Source: Rhexocercosporidium sp. MPI-PUGE-AT-0058 | Taxonomy: Eukaryota > Ascomycota > Leotiomycetes > Helotiales | Direction: 5' to 3' | DNA length: 64,000 nt | Assembly: GCA_020746875.1 (NCBI GenBank) | Contig: JAGTJL010000031.1 | Coordinates: forward strand, 1-64,000 | In this document: in pieces, positions 12,401-25,112 of the stretch | Layout of the letters: each line of letters begins with the position of its first letter | Position numbering within the stretch: position 1 is the first letter of the stretch | Translations under genes and position numbers: made by a program | The notes under the pieces: model-generated | Told to the model about the DNA's origin: nothing | The model's input: only the letters and a program-made list of their open reading frames with translations | Databases searched by the model: none

Positions 12401-15400
12401 TAACCTATATAAAGGTTTTATTAAGCCCTTTAGCGTATTATATGCGGCCCTTATTCTTTTCGCCAAAAAGGCCAACGGCAGTCTCCGGCTTTATATTGAT
12501 TATTAGAAATTAAATACTTTATTAAAAAAGAATTTATATTTAATTCCTTTAATTAATAAAATAATAACTTATATTTATAAAGCAAAAGTCTTTATAAAAC
12601 TTAATATTTAATAAGCCTTTTACCGCATTCGTATGTCCTCCGAAAGTAAAAATTATACGACTTTCCGTACTTAATATAATACGTATAAATATAAAGTCTT
12701 TTCCTTTAGCCTTATGAATGGCTCGACGACTTTCTAGTAATTCATTAACGACATTTTAATAAAGCACTTAAACGACTTTTACGTAACTTATATGGACGAT
12801 ATCCTTATATATTTAATAATTCTTAAAGAATATAAAATTTATATTAAAAAAGTAATAATAATACTATAAGCGTATAAACTATAAGCCGATATTAAAAAGT
12901 CTAAGTTTAACGTATAAAAGACGAAGTTCTTAAGTTTTATTATTAACGTTAATAATATAAAAGTAAACTTAAAAAGGTTAGCGTAATTAAAGACTAAAAA
13001 TACGCCGATAACGTACGTAATATATAAAGCTATCTTAGGTTTTGTAATTTCTATCGCCGGTTTATTAAAGACTATAATCGCATCGCTTGACTTCTTATAA
13101 TACTTATTAAAAAGGACATGCTTTTTAACTTTAATAACGCTTATAAAAACGCGTAAGAAACTCTTCGAGAAGCCCTTTAATTTATACTAGTCCTTTGCTA
13201 TTACGATTTAATAAAGTAGACGCGATTAAAGACCGATTCTTTTAACGGAATCGTTATTAACGTATTATCTTAACTTTAAAAGAACGGCATTTTTTACTTT
13301 ATAAATTACTTTTTTAAAACTATAATAAATCTCAAGCTTAATTATTTAATTTATAATAAAGAAATACTAGTAATCTTTTAATCGTTTAAGTAATACTGCC
13401 TAGAATTATTAAGTGCTTAAAAAAACATATACGTATATATAAATCACTAAACTTTAAAATACTTTATAATTATTAAAAATCTTATAATTAAGTAAACACG
13501 TTAAGCTAAGTTCTTTATAAAATTCTATTTCACGATTATATATTATATTAAGACTATTAATACTCTTATTAGCACTTTCTCTTAAAGAGATTAAAACCTT
13601 ATAATAACGGAGGCTCGTAAATAAGCTATTCGTAATTAATAACTCATTATAAATAACAAAATTGACTCTCTAATTATTACTGACCTTTAATTAATAGCCG
13701 TCAATTCTTTTAAGCCGTCGCGACTGCTTAATCGAGAAATATATTAGGCGTAGTTTTTTAAATAAGTAATTAAACTAATAAATAAAACACTTTTAAAAAA
13801 AAAACGTCCCTTAGCCGAGGCCGCTTAACTAAAGTATTTAAACACACCTCTCTCTTATAAAACCACTCTTCGTTCGATAACGGCGTAAAATGCCTAATTA
13901 AAAATCATAAGGCGATATGTGCGGAGTAATCGTATAGCCGCTACTTTAACTACCTCTTTAGCCTCCGTAGAGGCAGACTAAGAGGCAGACTAGAAGCCAG
14001 ATTAATAGCTAAACCAAAAGCTAGATTAAGAGGCAAAGTAAGCTTTAAAACAAGATCACGTATTAATCGACTCGAAAGCACTTACCGTGAAAGAGTTAAA
14101 CCTTAACTCTATGATTATATATAATATCGCTAAATACGACGTAATAAATTAAATACTTATAATTAATAAAAAGTCTTTTTTATTAAAGCCTCTTTAATAA
14201 AGAGCTCGCGAGAACGACTTAAATTATAAGTTATCGAATAATAAGCTTCTTTTTTAAGGCCGTTTAAAAGTGCTTATAAAACCGTCGGAGTTTTATATGT
14301 CGTTATTACGTTATATATACTCGTAACCCTTAGTCGCTTATGCCGGAATCGGAAAGATAAAGGTTATATTAAGCCGCAAATACTATTAAAATGACTTTTT
14401 TATAGACGTAGGCCGTTATATAGCGAATTATAATTACTTTAAGTAAAAGGCTAAAAAAGATAAAATACTTAATTTCTTATATTCTTTATTTATTCTCACT
14501 CAGCCGTATTAATATCTTATAATAAATTTTATAAAATTATTATTAAATAAGAGCAATTATAACTTCGCTATAATTATTATTAATCGCTTATTTAAGAAAC
14601 CGGTCTTAATACCTTATAATAATATAATTACCGCCAAAAGTATAATTACTTTCTTCTTCGTTTATTAAACTTGCTATTTTAATATATTAAAATTTATTAT
14701 TTTAAACCGAGGTCCGCAATTCGTTTCCTCCTTTTAAAAAGAATACTATTGTATATTCGGCACTAAAATAAAGCTAACGACGGCATATGACCTTAATATC
14801 GACGGCTAAACTAAAATAATAAACTAATATATTAAGTAACGGCTCCGCTTTTTTTATTATTATTACTAAAACAATTAAAGTAACTTCTTGCCTATTATAA
14901 ATATCGCGTAACTTACCTTACCTTATGAATCTCTTAATAACCTTACGCCTTTCTAGCTATTTAACGGCGTAGAGCTAAAGACCTCCTAAGACTTAATAAA
15001 TCCAAAACCACTTATTATAATAATAAAAAAGCTTAATTATAAGGAGGCTTTATAAGTCGCCTCACGTATAAAAGAGATTATAAAAGTTATATAATCGTCG
15101 CTAAAGGCTTAATAAAAAAAATAAAGCGTTTAATTAATTATAATCGACGCGCTATCGATTAAGACGTTAATAACTTAGTATTAATCGACACTCAGAACTG
15201 AAATATTTACCGTCTTTTAAAAAAACTCTTTAATAAATAATATAACTTAATTAAGATACTCTTAAAGAAAGGAAAAAGTCAAAAAGTAAAACTACCGGCA
15301 AATTAAATTATATACTCTGTATTTTATATTTATTCGCTACGAAAGTACGTTAATAATCCCTTATTAAAATAAATAAAACAAACGCCGGCGCTAATTTAAC

Positions 15401-15699
15401 TCTTATTAAACTAAAATAAATAAGAAATTAAAGCTATATTAAACTTTAAGGTCATAAAAAATAAGCTATTTTACCATATTAAATGACTAAGCGCCGACGA
15501 AGACTTATAATAATATCCGTACTCGAATATTATAACCGTACTTTATATAATTAAGAACTTTTACTTTAATAATAAAGCGGCTAAAAGACCTCTAAGGGCA
15601 TTACCTTAATAGTTAAAAGCATATAATACTAGTATTAATAACTATAACGACTTAAAAGATAATATTATTATAATTACAATTATAAAGACGTAGTTTTTC

Positions 15700-15711
15700 G
15701 GGAGGAAAAAG
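15700..15711 (+). other. Polypurine tract
   Basis: Twelve purines, GGGAGGAAAAAG, ending 3 bp before the 3' LTR. This is the usual plus-strand primer site of LTR retrotransposons and supports plus-strand orientation. Confidence 0.75.
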
Positions 15712-15714
15712 TAA

Positions 15715-15969
15715 TATTACGACTCCTTAAGCCTCGTATTTTAATCGAGCGAGCTCGGCATCGCTTATAGCATTACCTTAGTATAATAACTATAGCGCTA
15801 GGCCTAATCGAGAAAGGCTAAGAAGACCCTTTATGTATTTATATTAAAGCTCCCTCTTATAAAAAGCTCTCTTTTTCTCTTTATCTTTTCTTTTTAATTC
15901 TGAGCGTAGCTTTAAGTCTAAATATAAAGCTATCTCTTGCACCGTATTAACCTTTAGCCAGCCGTAATA
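15715..15969 (+). repeat. 3' LTR of the chromovirus-like element
   Basis: 255 bp, same ends as the 5' LTR. In the first 160 bp I count about 20 differences from the 5' copy, all C/T or G/A transitions, which fits RIP rather than normal drift. Confidence 0.9.
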
Positions 15970-15974
15970 TAATA
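15970..15974. repeat. Target-site duplication TAATA (right copy)
   Basis: Matches 9236-9240 and abuts the last base of the 3' LTR. Confidence 0.7.
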
Positions 15975-18900
15975 TAAGAAATATTAATTTAATAACTAAC
16001 TTTTTAATTATTATTAAGTTTAATTCCTTTTTTTAGCTTAATGCTTATATTTTTAACTGTTATCTTAATAACGCTTAAAGAGTAATAATAATTTTAAAAG
16101 AAAAACTTAAAATCGACTTACTTTTAGTTATTAAAGTTTACTTAATTAATATACTTTAAGGACCGAGTCATAAGCAATACTTTCTAACGCCGAAGTATAT
16201 AATTATTATGCTTAAGAGGACGAGATTTAATGATATCCGAGCTACTCTTAATTCCGGCGCAAAAATTAATTATATATCTTATAATACTACCGTTTAATTA
16301 AAAGTCCTTATTATTGAAAAGAAGAGATTTGGTATGAATGATGATTCTATTATACGGGGGATTTCTAGGTCTATATAACTACTTTAGCTAATCACGTGTA
16401 TATTCGCTTATATAGCTTAATTGAGTATTTGCTTGCGAGCTTACGAGTTGGCGTAATCTCTTACCAGAAACCAGAGCTTCCGGGGTTTAAAACGCGGAAG
16501 CTAAGGCTTCCGAAAGTCACTGTTTTAGCCCTGAATAACTTATTACCGGAAGCTTAAAGCTTCTGAGGTTTAAAGCACGGAAGCCGAGGCTTTATGCGAT
16601 GCCGGAGCTTTATGCAAAGGTAGTTGAGTTATAGAAAAATATGCTTAATATAATCTTATATTATTAAGCGAGTTTAGCCGAGGCTTAATATAATCTTATA
16701 ATTATAAAGAGCGACTTTATAGCCTTAAAAAGTAATATAAGTATAAAATCGCGATTTCTGAAATATACAAATAACGTCCCGATTATAATAAAAGATTATA
16801 TTATTCTTATTAAGTTTTATATTATAAATATCTTAAGTATTAGAAGTATTCTTAGAATTTTTTTTTTTAAATTACGCGCGTTTTATTTAAATATTTATTT
16901 AATACGGAAGGCGGTTTAATTTACGCTAATTTATAAAATAAGATTACGCGATTAGTTATTATTAAAGTAATTAAACCTACGGAATACGCTAGAAGTATTA
17001 AAGCTACGAAGTCTAAGAGCCGAGCTAATAAAATATTATTAAATTTAAAATTAAATTACTTAGAATCCGAAATGAACTCGGAAAACGAGTAATTAATTAT
17101 AATTAAAGCTTTATAATTAATATCGTTAAATGCTTTTTAAAAGATACTTCTTTTGAGCTCGAAGGCGAGCTTTTTTACAAAAGAAATAAAGAAACCTTTA
17201 AAAGTAAAAGCAATTCTTTTTTTAAAAACGTCTTATATATTTTTATTAAATATATAAAGTAAGAATTTATAATTTTAAAAACGGACTTTTACGATTACCT
17301 TTTTTATAAAGATTTTATAAAAGCTCCTTTTTGTAAAGAATATATATTTAATATTATATTAATTAAGAAAATCGAGCTTACGTTTTAATTTATTATAAAT
17401 TATAATACTTTATTAATAACGTCTTTATTTAAAAAAACGTAAATAAGTTTTATAAGTTTACATTATATATAAAACAAAAGATTAAAAAATTAAGCTTATA
17501 AATTAAATAAATAAAATAAGAAATACGCTTAAAAGCCGTAAAAATTAATATGAAATTTTTTAAAAAAAAGAGATTTTTCTTAAGAATAAGTTAAAAAGTA
17601 TTAAAATATCTTATTCTTTTATTTTATTAGCTTTCCTCGTGGATTTAAGATTACGGAAAAGCGACTTATTACTTTAAATATTAGAAATATATTATAATTA
17701 AAAGAAAAAGCCTTTTTTAACGAAATTATATTAAATCCAGAAAATGCTATTATATTTAATTAAATTAAATACGGGAAATTCCATAAGGATATTTCGCTAC
17801 TTATAATTATTAAAATAATAATAAAAAACAAATTTAAATATAAAGTTCTCGAACTCTTTAAGAGGCTATATTATAACGCTTAATTCTTAATTAAAAAGAA
17901 GGAATTAAAAAAGTACCGCTTTATTAACTCGGCAATTACATTTAACGCAATTACTTTAAGAGACGCTAACTTACCTCTTTTTATTAACGAATTTTTAAAG
18001 GAATTTATAAGTTATTATATTACGAGCTTAATAGATTTATACTTAAGTTATAATTAATAAGTATTATATTAAAACAGCCGAAATATAACGTCTTTCTTCG
18101 TGCTTAATATCGGACTAGTCCGAAATACGACGCTATTTTAAGGAGTTATAAACTTTATTACTTAATTTATAAAAATAATTAATAAAATACTAGAAGATAT
18201 TATACTTTTTATTATAATACCGTTTTTAAACGATATTAATATAAAAAGATTATATATAAACCACGATCGGAAGGAAGCACGGCTTAGAATTCGCTAATTC
18301 GTCTTTAAGTATTTTCTTAACCTTAATAAGATATTAAAACGCTTTAAGCGCGTTAAGGCTATTATAAGCCTTAAATCTCAGTTCTATTGTAATAATATAA
18401 AAGTCGTCGGCTACGTATATAATTTATAAAAAAGAAAACTTTTAATTATATATTTAATTAAAATATAAAAATAAAAAGAATTAAAAAACTTTATAAAAGT
18501 TAAAGAATTTCTAAGTTTAATTATTTACTTTTATATTTAAATTAAAGACTTTCGTTTATTAATCGAGCCGTTATACGACCTTATTAAAAAAGGAATTAAA
18601 TTTATATAAAACTTCGCAACTTATAATTAAATAATAAAAACTTTTTAAGATATTTTATATTCTTTTTTAATACTTTATAAAATCGATTATTTTAAGGGCG
18701 CTAGTGAAATCGACGTTTTTATAAACTTTAATAAAATCGAATAAAATAATTTCTTTAATTAGCGTGACTCGAAAAATAATAAGCTCAGACCGGCGAGGTA
18801 TAAGAGCGGCTTTTAAACGAAAGTAAAACGAGATTATAATATTACGAAAAGAAAATATAAAAGTTTACTTTTAATTCTTAAAAAGCTTAAAATTTAACTT

Positions 18901-21190
18901 ATAAGAATTTATTTTATTATAAAGATTAACGTAAATATTCGTATTATTTAACTTAAAGGAGCTGCTTACGATTACTTTAATATAATATTCACTTACTAAT
19001 TCGCTTAAATTAAGCTTTTCGACTTCGAAGTACGCTATATTAAAAGTATTACGTATATAGTAGCAAATGCTTTCTTAAAGAGACTTAAATACTTTAAGAA
19101 TATTAAAAAAGATATTAATAATAATAATAATAAAGATTAAATCTTAGCTAAGCTTAATATAATTAGAATTTGCTTAATAAAAGCAAAGAGTATAGAAGAC
19201 TTAATAAAAAAGCTAGAGACCTTTAATAACCTTAAGCTAACCCGAAGACGTAATATCCTTATCGATATAAAACGAAAAATCCAAGAACTGCGAAATAAGT
19301 CGAACGATTAAGTAATATTTAATAGCGACTCGAATATAGATTAAGAAAGCGAAGCGGACTTATTAATATTTTTAAAATATTATAAGAAATATTATTAAAA
19401 AATAATTATTTACTTAATTACGCTTAAGACTTCGAAAAGTATAAATTTAAAAGCTTTTCGTATATTTAAGAAAAAAGTATTATTATATAAAGTTTATAAT
19501 TAATATATTAAAAACTTTTATTAAAAAGCGTACTTATTAAACTCGTTATTAATATTAATAAAAATAAGGCATATATTTTACGAAATTATTATAATAGCTC
19601 CGGCTATAAAAGAAAAGAAAGTATATATTACCGCATTTCTTAACGCTATTTTAAAAAAAAAACTATTTTAAAGACTTCGTAAAATCGTTAAAATATATAA
19701 TAAATACATATTACGTAATACTAAATAATAAGAAGAACTTATAATTTTAATTACTTTAAATAAATTTATAAAAAAATAAACGCTAAATATTACTTTTATA
19801 TTAATATAAAACGGGAAAAAGTACTTTATTATTGCTTAAGATAATATAAGTAATTAAATCGAAGCTAAAACGCTTGCTTCGAAAGAAGCTAAAAGTATCG
19901 CTAATTTCATTTAATAAGATATTATTTATTAATACGAGTTATTTTAAAAGCTAGTAATCGATAAAGGTATAGAGAATATAAGCGAAGTCGTTGACTTATT
20001 AAATAAAATAAAAATTTAACGAATTTAAATATCGGCTTATAACGCGAAAGCTAATAATATAATCGAGCGGGAATATATTTTTATTAAGAATATTCTTTTT
20101 AAAATAAGAAGAAACTAAATAAATAATTTACTAGTGATTTTATTCGCTGATTATATTATAATTTTATAGACTTATAAGTTATATTCTTTTTTATATAATT
20201 TACGGCAAAGAATTAATTCTCTTTATTAAAACACGTTATTTTATTTAAAAAAGCCTTTTCTCAGAAGATATTAAAAGTATTAATAATTTAATTTATATTC
20301 AAACTCTTTAATATTAAATATAAAATAATAATATAAAAGAAACTAAGCTTTAAAAAATACGCCGTAAATAAAAAGGAAAAGAAGCTTTCGACGTAAAAAA
20401 GAATATTTAAAATAAGCTATTATAAATTAAAGACTTAATTCTTAAGTACGACTTTATTTAAGAAATCGATATATTAAAAAGTAAAAAGCTTAACTTTCGG
20501 TAATTAAGACTTTACGAACTTTATAAAGCTTTTTTTAAAAAGAGTTATTATAAGTTAAAAAAGTTAAAAGACGACGGTATACTTTTTCGCGGTATTTTTA
20601 TAATTAATTGCCTTAAGCTATTTTATAAATAAAAGAGCTTTATTTATTATAAAAATAACGAGTTTTTAACGATAACTTAAATAAAAATTAGCTTAAATCT
20701 AGTCTTAAGGAGCGAAATTTACAAGGCTTTAAAGACTTTAAAAAGCTTACGAGATAAGTTATACGGAATAATAAAATAATTATTAAAGTACTTAAAAGGT
20801 TAACTTACGCGGAACGAAGTTAATATCGAGTCGTTACTTACTCTTTTAATAAGTAGCTTAATCGCTATAATTAATATTATTAATTACTCTTTATTATAAT
20901 TCTTATAGCTCGTCGCTTAGCGTTATCGAACGCTAAATTATAGCAAGGACGTATTTTTTATATCTTACGGGAAGGACAAAGATTAAGGCATAATAATAAA
21001 AGTATATATTAAAATATTAAAGGCTTTTCTTTAAATAATAAAAAATCCCCTTAGTACTTTGAATATTATTTACGCTTATAAATACCTTCCGATCGTACTT
21101 ATAAGTTATTCCGTAACGATAATATTAATATCCTAGTCGAGCTAAATAATATATTTATAATAGCTGCCCTTCGAATAATTTAATATTACT
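15975..21190 (+). mobile_element. Older gypsy-type retroelement, right part, RIP-degraded
   Basis: Plus-strand translation through stops shows retroviral-type blocks in order. A protease-like motif NSGAKINYIS (usual form DSGAEIN) lies near 16249-16280. A reverse transcriptase region runs about 17885-18430, with FINSAITFN, RDANLPLF, a FLNDINIK block corresponding to the catalytic FVDDI motif near 18222, and KSQFYCNNIKVVGYV. An RNase H-like KIDYFKGASEIDVFI lies near 18675, and an integrase-like ISAYNAKANNIIERE near 20030. The 6.7-kb chromovirus-like element splits this element, whose left part lies before 9236. I could not find its LTRs. The right boundary is set where base composition returns to normal. 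Confidence 0.8.
16310..16640. repeat. Less-mutated island with internal direct repeats
   Basis: About 330 bp of near-normal composition within the RIP block, keeping many CpA and TpG sites. Two diverged copies of a roughly 45-bp unit (about 16473-16516 and 16557-16600) contain AGCTTC...GGTTTAAA...CGGAAGC, whose AGCTTC and GGAAGC parts can pair. It may be an LTR fragment, a miniature element or a later insertion. I found no coding content and no clear target duplication. Confidence 0.5.
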
Positions 21191-23562
21191 AACGCTAAAC
21201 GTATAAGCTTGTAGCTCTCAGAAGTTTTACTCCTGAGGGTAAAAGAACAAACCCATACTTCCATCCGGCGGCAACAGGGGAACCAAAAATAATTTTGCAA
21301 TTTTATGTGAGTAGACCTATGCATATATACATTGGCACCTTTGATGTTAGTAGGACTGCTAATTAGTCCCTCGCTCAATTCTAGTTTACCACTAGCAGAA
21401 GTCAGACTCAGTCACAGCTCCGGAGTATATAAGAATTGTGATCAAAACGACTCTTTCGTAAGTCTGGCCAGCCAAGGACCGACCGTCTTTCTCTAATGGT
21501 AGAGCCAGAGTATACGGACTCGGGTACGGACTTGGGAGAAGGTGTTGACAGCGAGTACTTAGTTTAGCCTGGCCTTTAAGTTCCACTAGTCGGAGCCGGC
21601 CATCCCTCTATACCCACACATTTGTCAAATACTGGAAAGAAGCCCCAGAAGCAGGCTAGAAGACGTCAGATACTATCGTGTCGGAACTTATGCTGGACCA
21701 TCTAAGAACTAAGTTTTCTAAATATAGTTGAAACGCTAGCTCAACCACTGTTGCGGAGTAGAGGACTCACTTTATGAGGAGATCGGACCCCTAAAATTTA
21801 CGATTCGGAGCCAGCTTCAAGCTAGATAAACTCCTCGCATTTATGCTCATGCAATGTAAAAATTCATACATTACTAGGCCAAGAACATCAGCAGCCGTAA
21901 AGTCACTTACCCAAATTCCCGAGTTACTAATTTGTTGAGCAATATACGAGAGCACACAGAGATCAAATTAACCGGCACAATAAATCCGCTTGGCGTCGCA
22001 CACACCTGAGTCAAAATGCTAACCACTACGAACTAGACTTCTCCACTCCAATTCCAAGCCACCCATCAATTGAAGATGCCTCACAAAACGACGAAGATGA
22101 AGAGAAATGACCGAAAGTCTTGTCTCCGTAGAAGCCGTAATCGAAGGCATGGCCTCCGAGAAAGTGACCGCAAACATTTTCCTCGACCCCAAAACACGCG
22201 AAATGTACTCTTACCATGAATTAGTCACGGGCAATTATGGCTTCATCAAAGACTTGAATGTCACGTCGATTTCTAAAGCCATGGGATATACGGACTGCTT
22301 AATCGACTACCTGAGGGTACTGAGAGGAGGGAAGCGGACTATATCGCGAGGAATGGTTGGATGAGGCGTAGGGCTGATGTGAGGATTGTGACTGTGCTTT
22401 GGGAGCGTGACGTCGAGTTATTCGGATAAGGTGTGTAAGACGAGTCTTTCGCTTAAGACTGATGGATAGGTTAGGTTTGTATTGTTGGAGACAATGGAGG
22501 ACAGAGGTAGAGGGATAAGGATAAGTTTGGGTTTCGATTTGGGAAGTAGAATGGGCATGCACTTTTAATTTGAGGGATGAGGTGATCGAAATTTTCTGCG
22601 CATTAAGCGTCTACAGTCCACGCCGTCTGTGATCCATTCTCTGGTCAAATGCTCATGGTTTCTTTACGTGAACCGATTGGAAGTTGTAGATGAATATGAA
22701 GATTCCCGTTTACGAGAAAGAGCAAGAGATCAACGCGGCCCAGGGTGAAAGAAGAGGTCTGATTTCTGGTTCGGGAGAGGCTGTTAGGCTCCGAGAATAA
22801 TATGCAAAGAAGATAACAACACTACACAGAAATGAATCCATATCAAACGGCAAATAAGTGAGCACCATTCAATATGGACACGAGAAACCATGGACGTAGA
22901 AAGCAAGGAAATGTAAAATACATTCGTCACGACTTGACCCGAAAATTTGAGGCTTAGGAGTGTTGATTATCATCAAGCCTTAAAGAGTTGATTGCAAAAA
23001 CCCTTTCAAATATTCACAAAGGAGAACGAAGAACTAGAGTTAAAAGAGAGAAATAGAAACCCTCATATGGCAATCCACTAACAAAAATCGAGGCAGCGTC
23101 GATCGTCCGCTGATCCCCTCCAGCGTCCTTGGCGAAGTGGGAAATTTCCGCCTTTCAGATTCCCTGATCTTATCCAACGAGCAGCTAATTCCACCAACAT
23201 CAGCCGTGCATCAGCCGTGCATCAGCCTCTTCTCGATGTTGCACAAGAGCAACGTTCCAATATGGCGAGGCTCAAAGACGAGGCTGACATATATTTCCCG
23301 TTTGAATCTCTACTCTGCTGGCATTGGCACTGCCCCTCTTTCGGCATCTTTTCAGCACTTACACCAAACCGTTTTCGTGCCGTCTCTCGGGCATCCCATC
23401 TTCATCTTCATCTCAGCCGCAACCCTTCGGAGCCATGGACTTGAGAGGGAAGCGGTTTCGAACCTATTGTTATCGCGCCCATAACCTCTTGACAGAAGAT
23501 CCCCCAATTCTAGGAAGTCAGTCATCAACTCTATAGATAGAATCAAATCAATTTTCGCGGAC
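21191..23562. other. Right flank of repeat block, no confident gene
   Basis: Composition is normal from about 21200. An 85-codon open frame on the plus strand at 22107-22364 (starting MTESLVSVEA) looks faintly protein-like but matches no family I know. The last few hundred bases are the upstream region of the methyltransferase gene. Confidence 0.45.
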
Positions 23563-24869
23563 ATGGCCGATTCCCCGCGATCTCCAAGTGCGGAGATACA
23601 ACCGCCAGCGCAACCTTCCACCACAGATACAGCAACCACTACAACAGACCTCGCACAACCGCAAACCCAACCAGCGACTACAGAAGGAGAGAGTAACCCA
23701 CAAGACCATGCACATCTGCAGATAGACGAGGTACTTCATCCCCTTCCAAGATCTGCAGCCGTGCCTCTCACATAAAACCCACCCTTGCACTACAATATCC
23801 AACGCACAAGCTAACCCACCTCCCACCACCAGGGCAATTTCGACGACTCTGATTCCGCCTACGGCTCCTCTGTAGCCTCCTCAAGCGTCTCCCTCGCCTC
23901 CTCCATAACACACTACAAGTACGAGAACGGGCGGCGCTACCACGCTTTCCGTGAAGGAGAATACTACCTCCCGAACGACGAAGAAGAACAAGCACGTCTT
24001 GATCTCCAACACCACATCTACCGTCTCTGCCTAGGCGGCCGGCTGTACGAAGCACCCATCACAAACCCTCAAAACGTGCTCGACATTGGCACAGGCACCG
24101 GAATATGGGCTATAGATTTCGCAGACGAGTATCCCGGCTCCCTAGTCATCGGCACGGATCTTTCGCCCATCCAGCCGGGCTTCGTGCCTCCCAATGTGAA
24201 ATTCTACGTCGATGACTTCGAGCAGCAATGGGAGTTCCCCGAGGTGGGCAAATTCGATTATGTACATTGGCGGAGTCTGAGTGGGAGTACAGGGGACTTT
24301 CCCAAGTTGTATAGACAAGCATTGGGGAATCTGAAGCCTGGGGCTTGGATTGAGGTCCAAGAGTATGATGCGTGGGTTTATAGTGATGATGATGAGAGTA
24401 TGTCCAAAGCGCCTTGGACGCTTGAGTGGTGCGAGACGTTGAATAGGGTTAGTACGCAGTTTGGGAAGGTCTTGAATGTGGGGAGGCATCATAAGAGGTG
24501 GATGAAGGAGGCGGGGTTTGTGGACGTTAAGGAGAAGGTTGTGAAGGTTTGTCTCTTATTCCTCTGCATATGTTTGTCTAATTTACGCACATTCTGCATA
24601 GTAATGTTAACGAAACCCCTCAGTGCCCAATCGGTCCCTGGACCCGCGACATCTCTCTCAAAGAACTCGGCCGTTACGAACGCTGGCACATGAACGAGTC
24701 CGTAGAAGCACACTCCATGGCTCTCTACACGCGCGTCCTGAACTACACGCCTGAACAGGCTAAAGTTGTCTTTGAGAGGGTCAAGATGGAGTTCAATGAT
24801 CGAAATCTGCATCTTTATACTGTGTATAGGTTTTTGCAGGGCAGGAGGCCGATGGAGGGTGAGGCTTAG
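23563..24869 (+). CDS. LaeA/UMTA-like SAM-dependent methyltransferase
   Basis: Three exons: 23563-23730, 23833-24546 and 24624-24869, all frames consistent, giving 375 aa. The N-terminal 75 residues are Pro/Thr/Ser-rich and probably disordered. Then come THYKYENGRRYHAFREGEY and the SAM-binding motif I, LDIGTGTGIWAIDFADEYP (about 139-157), followed by VIGTDLSPIQPGFVPPNV and DDFEQQWEF. These are hallmarks of the large fungal family that includes LaeA, a regulator of secondary metabolism, although most members have unknown substrates. The start was chosen because ATG is followed by the MADSP-type N-terminus common in this family. It faces the NmrA-like gene tail to tail with about 240 bp between. 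No biosynthetic backbone gene is near, so a role in a cluster is not supported. Confidence 0.9.
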
Positions 24870-25112
24870 GTGCTGGGGGCTATGGGGAAGTTTTGGATGG
24901 GACGATGGGACGAGCGTTTTATGTGTTGGTTCATATATTGCTTCCTATCTCTTGACTGTTGTCACATGGATGACCTAAGAAATGACCTATATGATGAAAT
25001 TATGTTAAGGAGATACTGTCTGTCGATGTGCTAGGCTGTATATGTACCAACGGTATTGAGAAAGGGCATTTACATCCTACTAAAGGCAGATTTGCATCCG
25101 TACATTAGTAAT

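Larger units (their letters stand above)
9241..15969 (+). mobile_element. Ty3/gypsy LTR retrotransposon, chromovirus-like, RIP-degraded
   Basis: A 6729-bp element with two 255-bp LTRs and a matching 5-bp target duplication. The internal region reads on the plus strand despite many stops. Reverse transcriptase shows an LRLYIDY-stop-KLN block at about 12483 and TYMDDILIY at about 12786-12812. Integrase shows NRGPQFVSS near 14705 (the usual Asp is Asn, as expected from RIP), then a TAYDLNIDG-like block near 14775. A chromodomain-like tail (NFYFNNKAAKRPLRALP) lies near 15560. The order RT before integrase marks Ty3/gypsy, and the tail suggests a chromovirus. A polypurine tract (GGGAGGAAAAAG) lies at 15700-15711, just before the 3' LTR. 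No intact protein can be made, so it is dead as an autonomous element. Confidence 0.9.
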
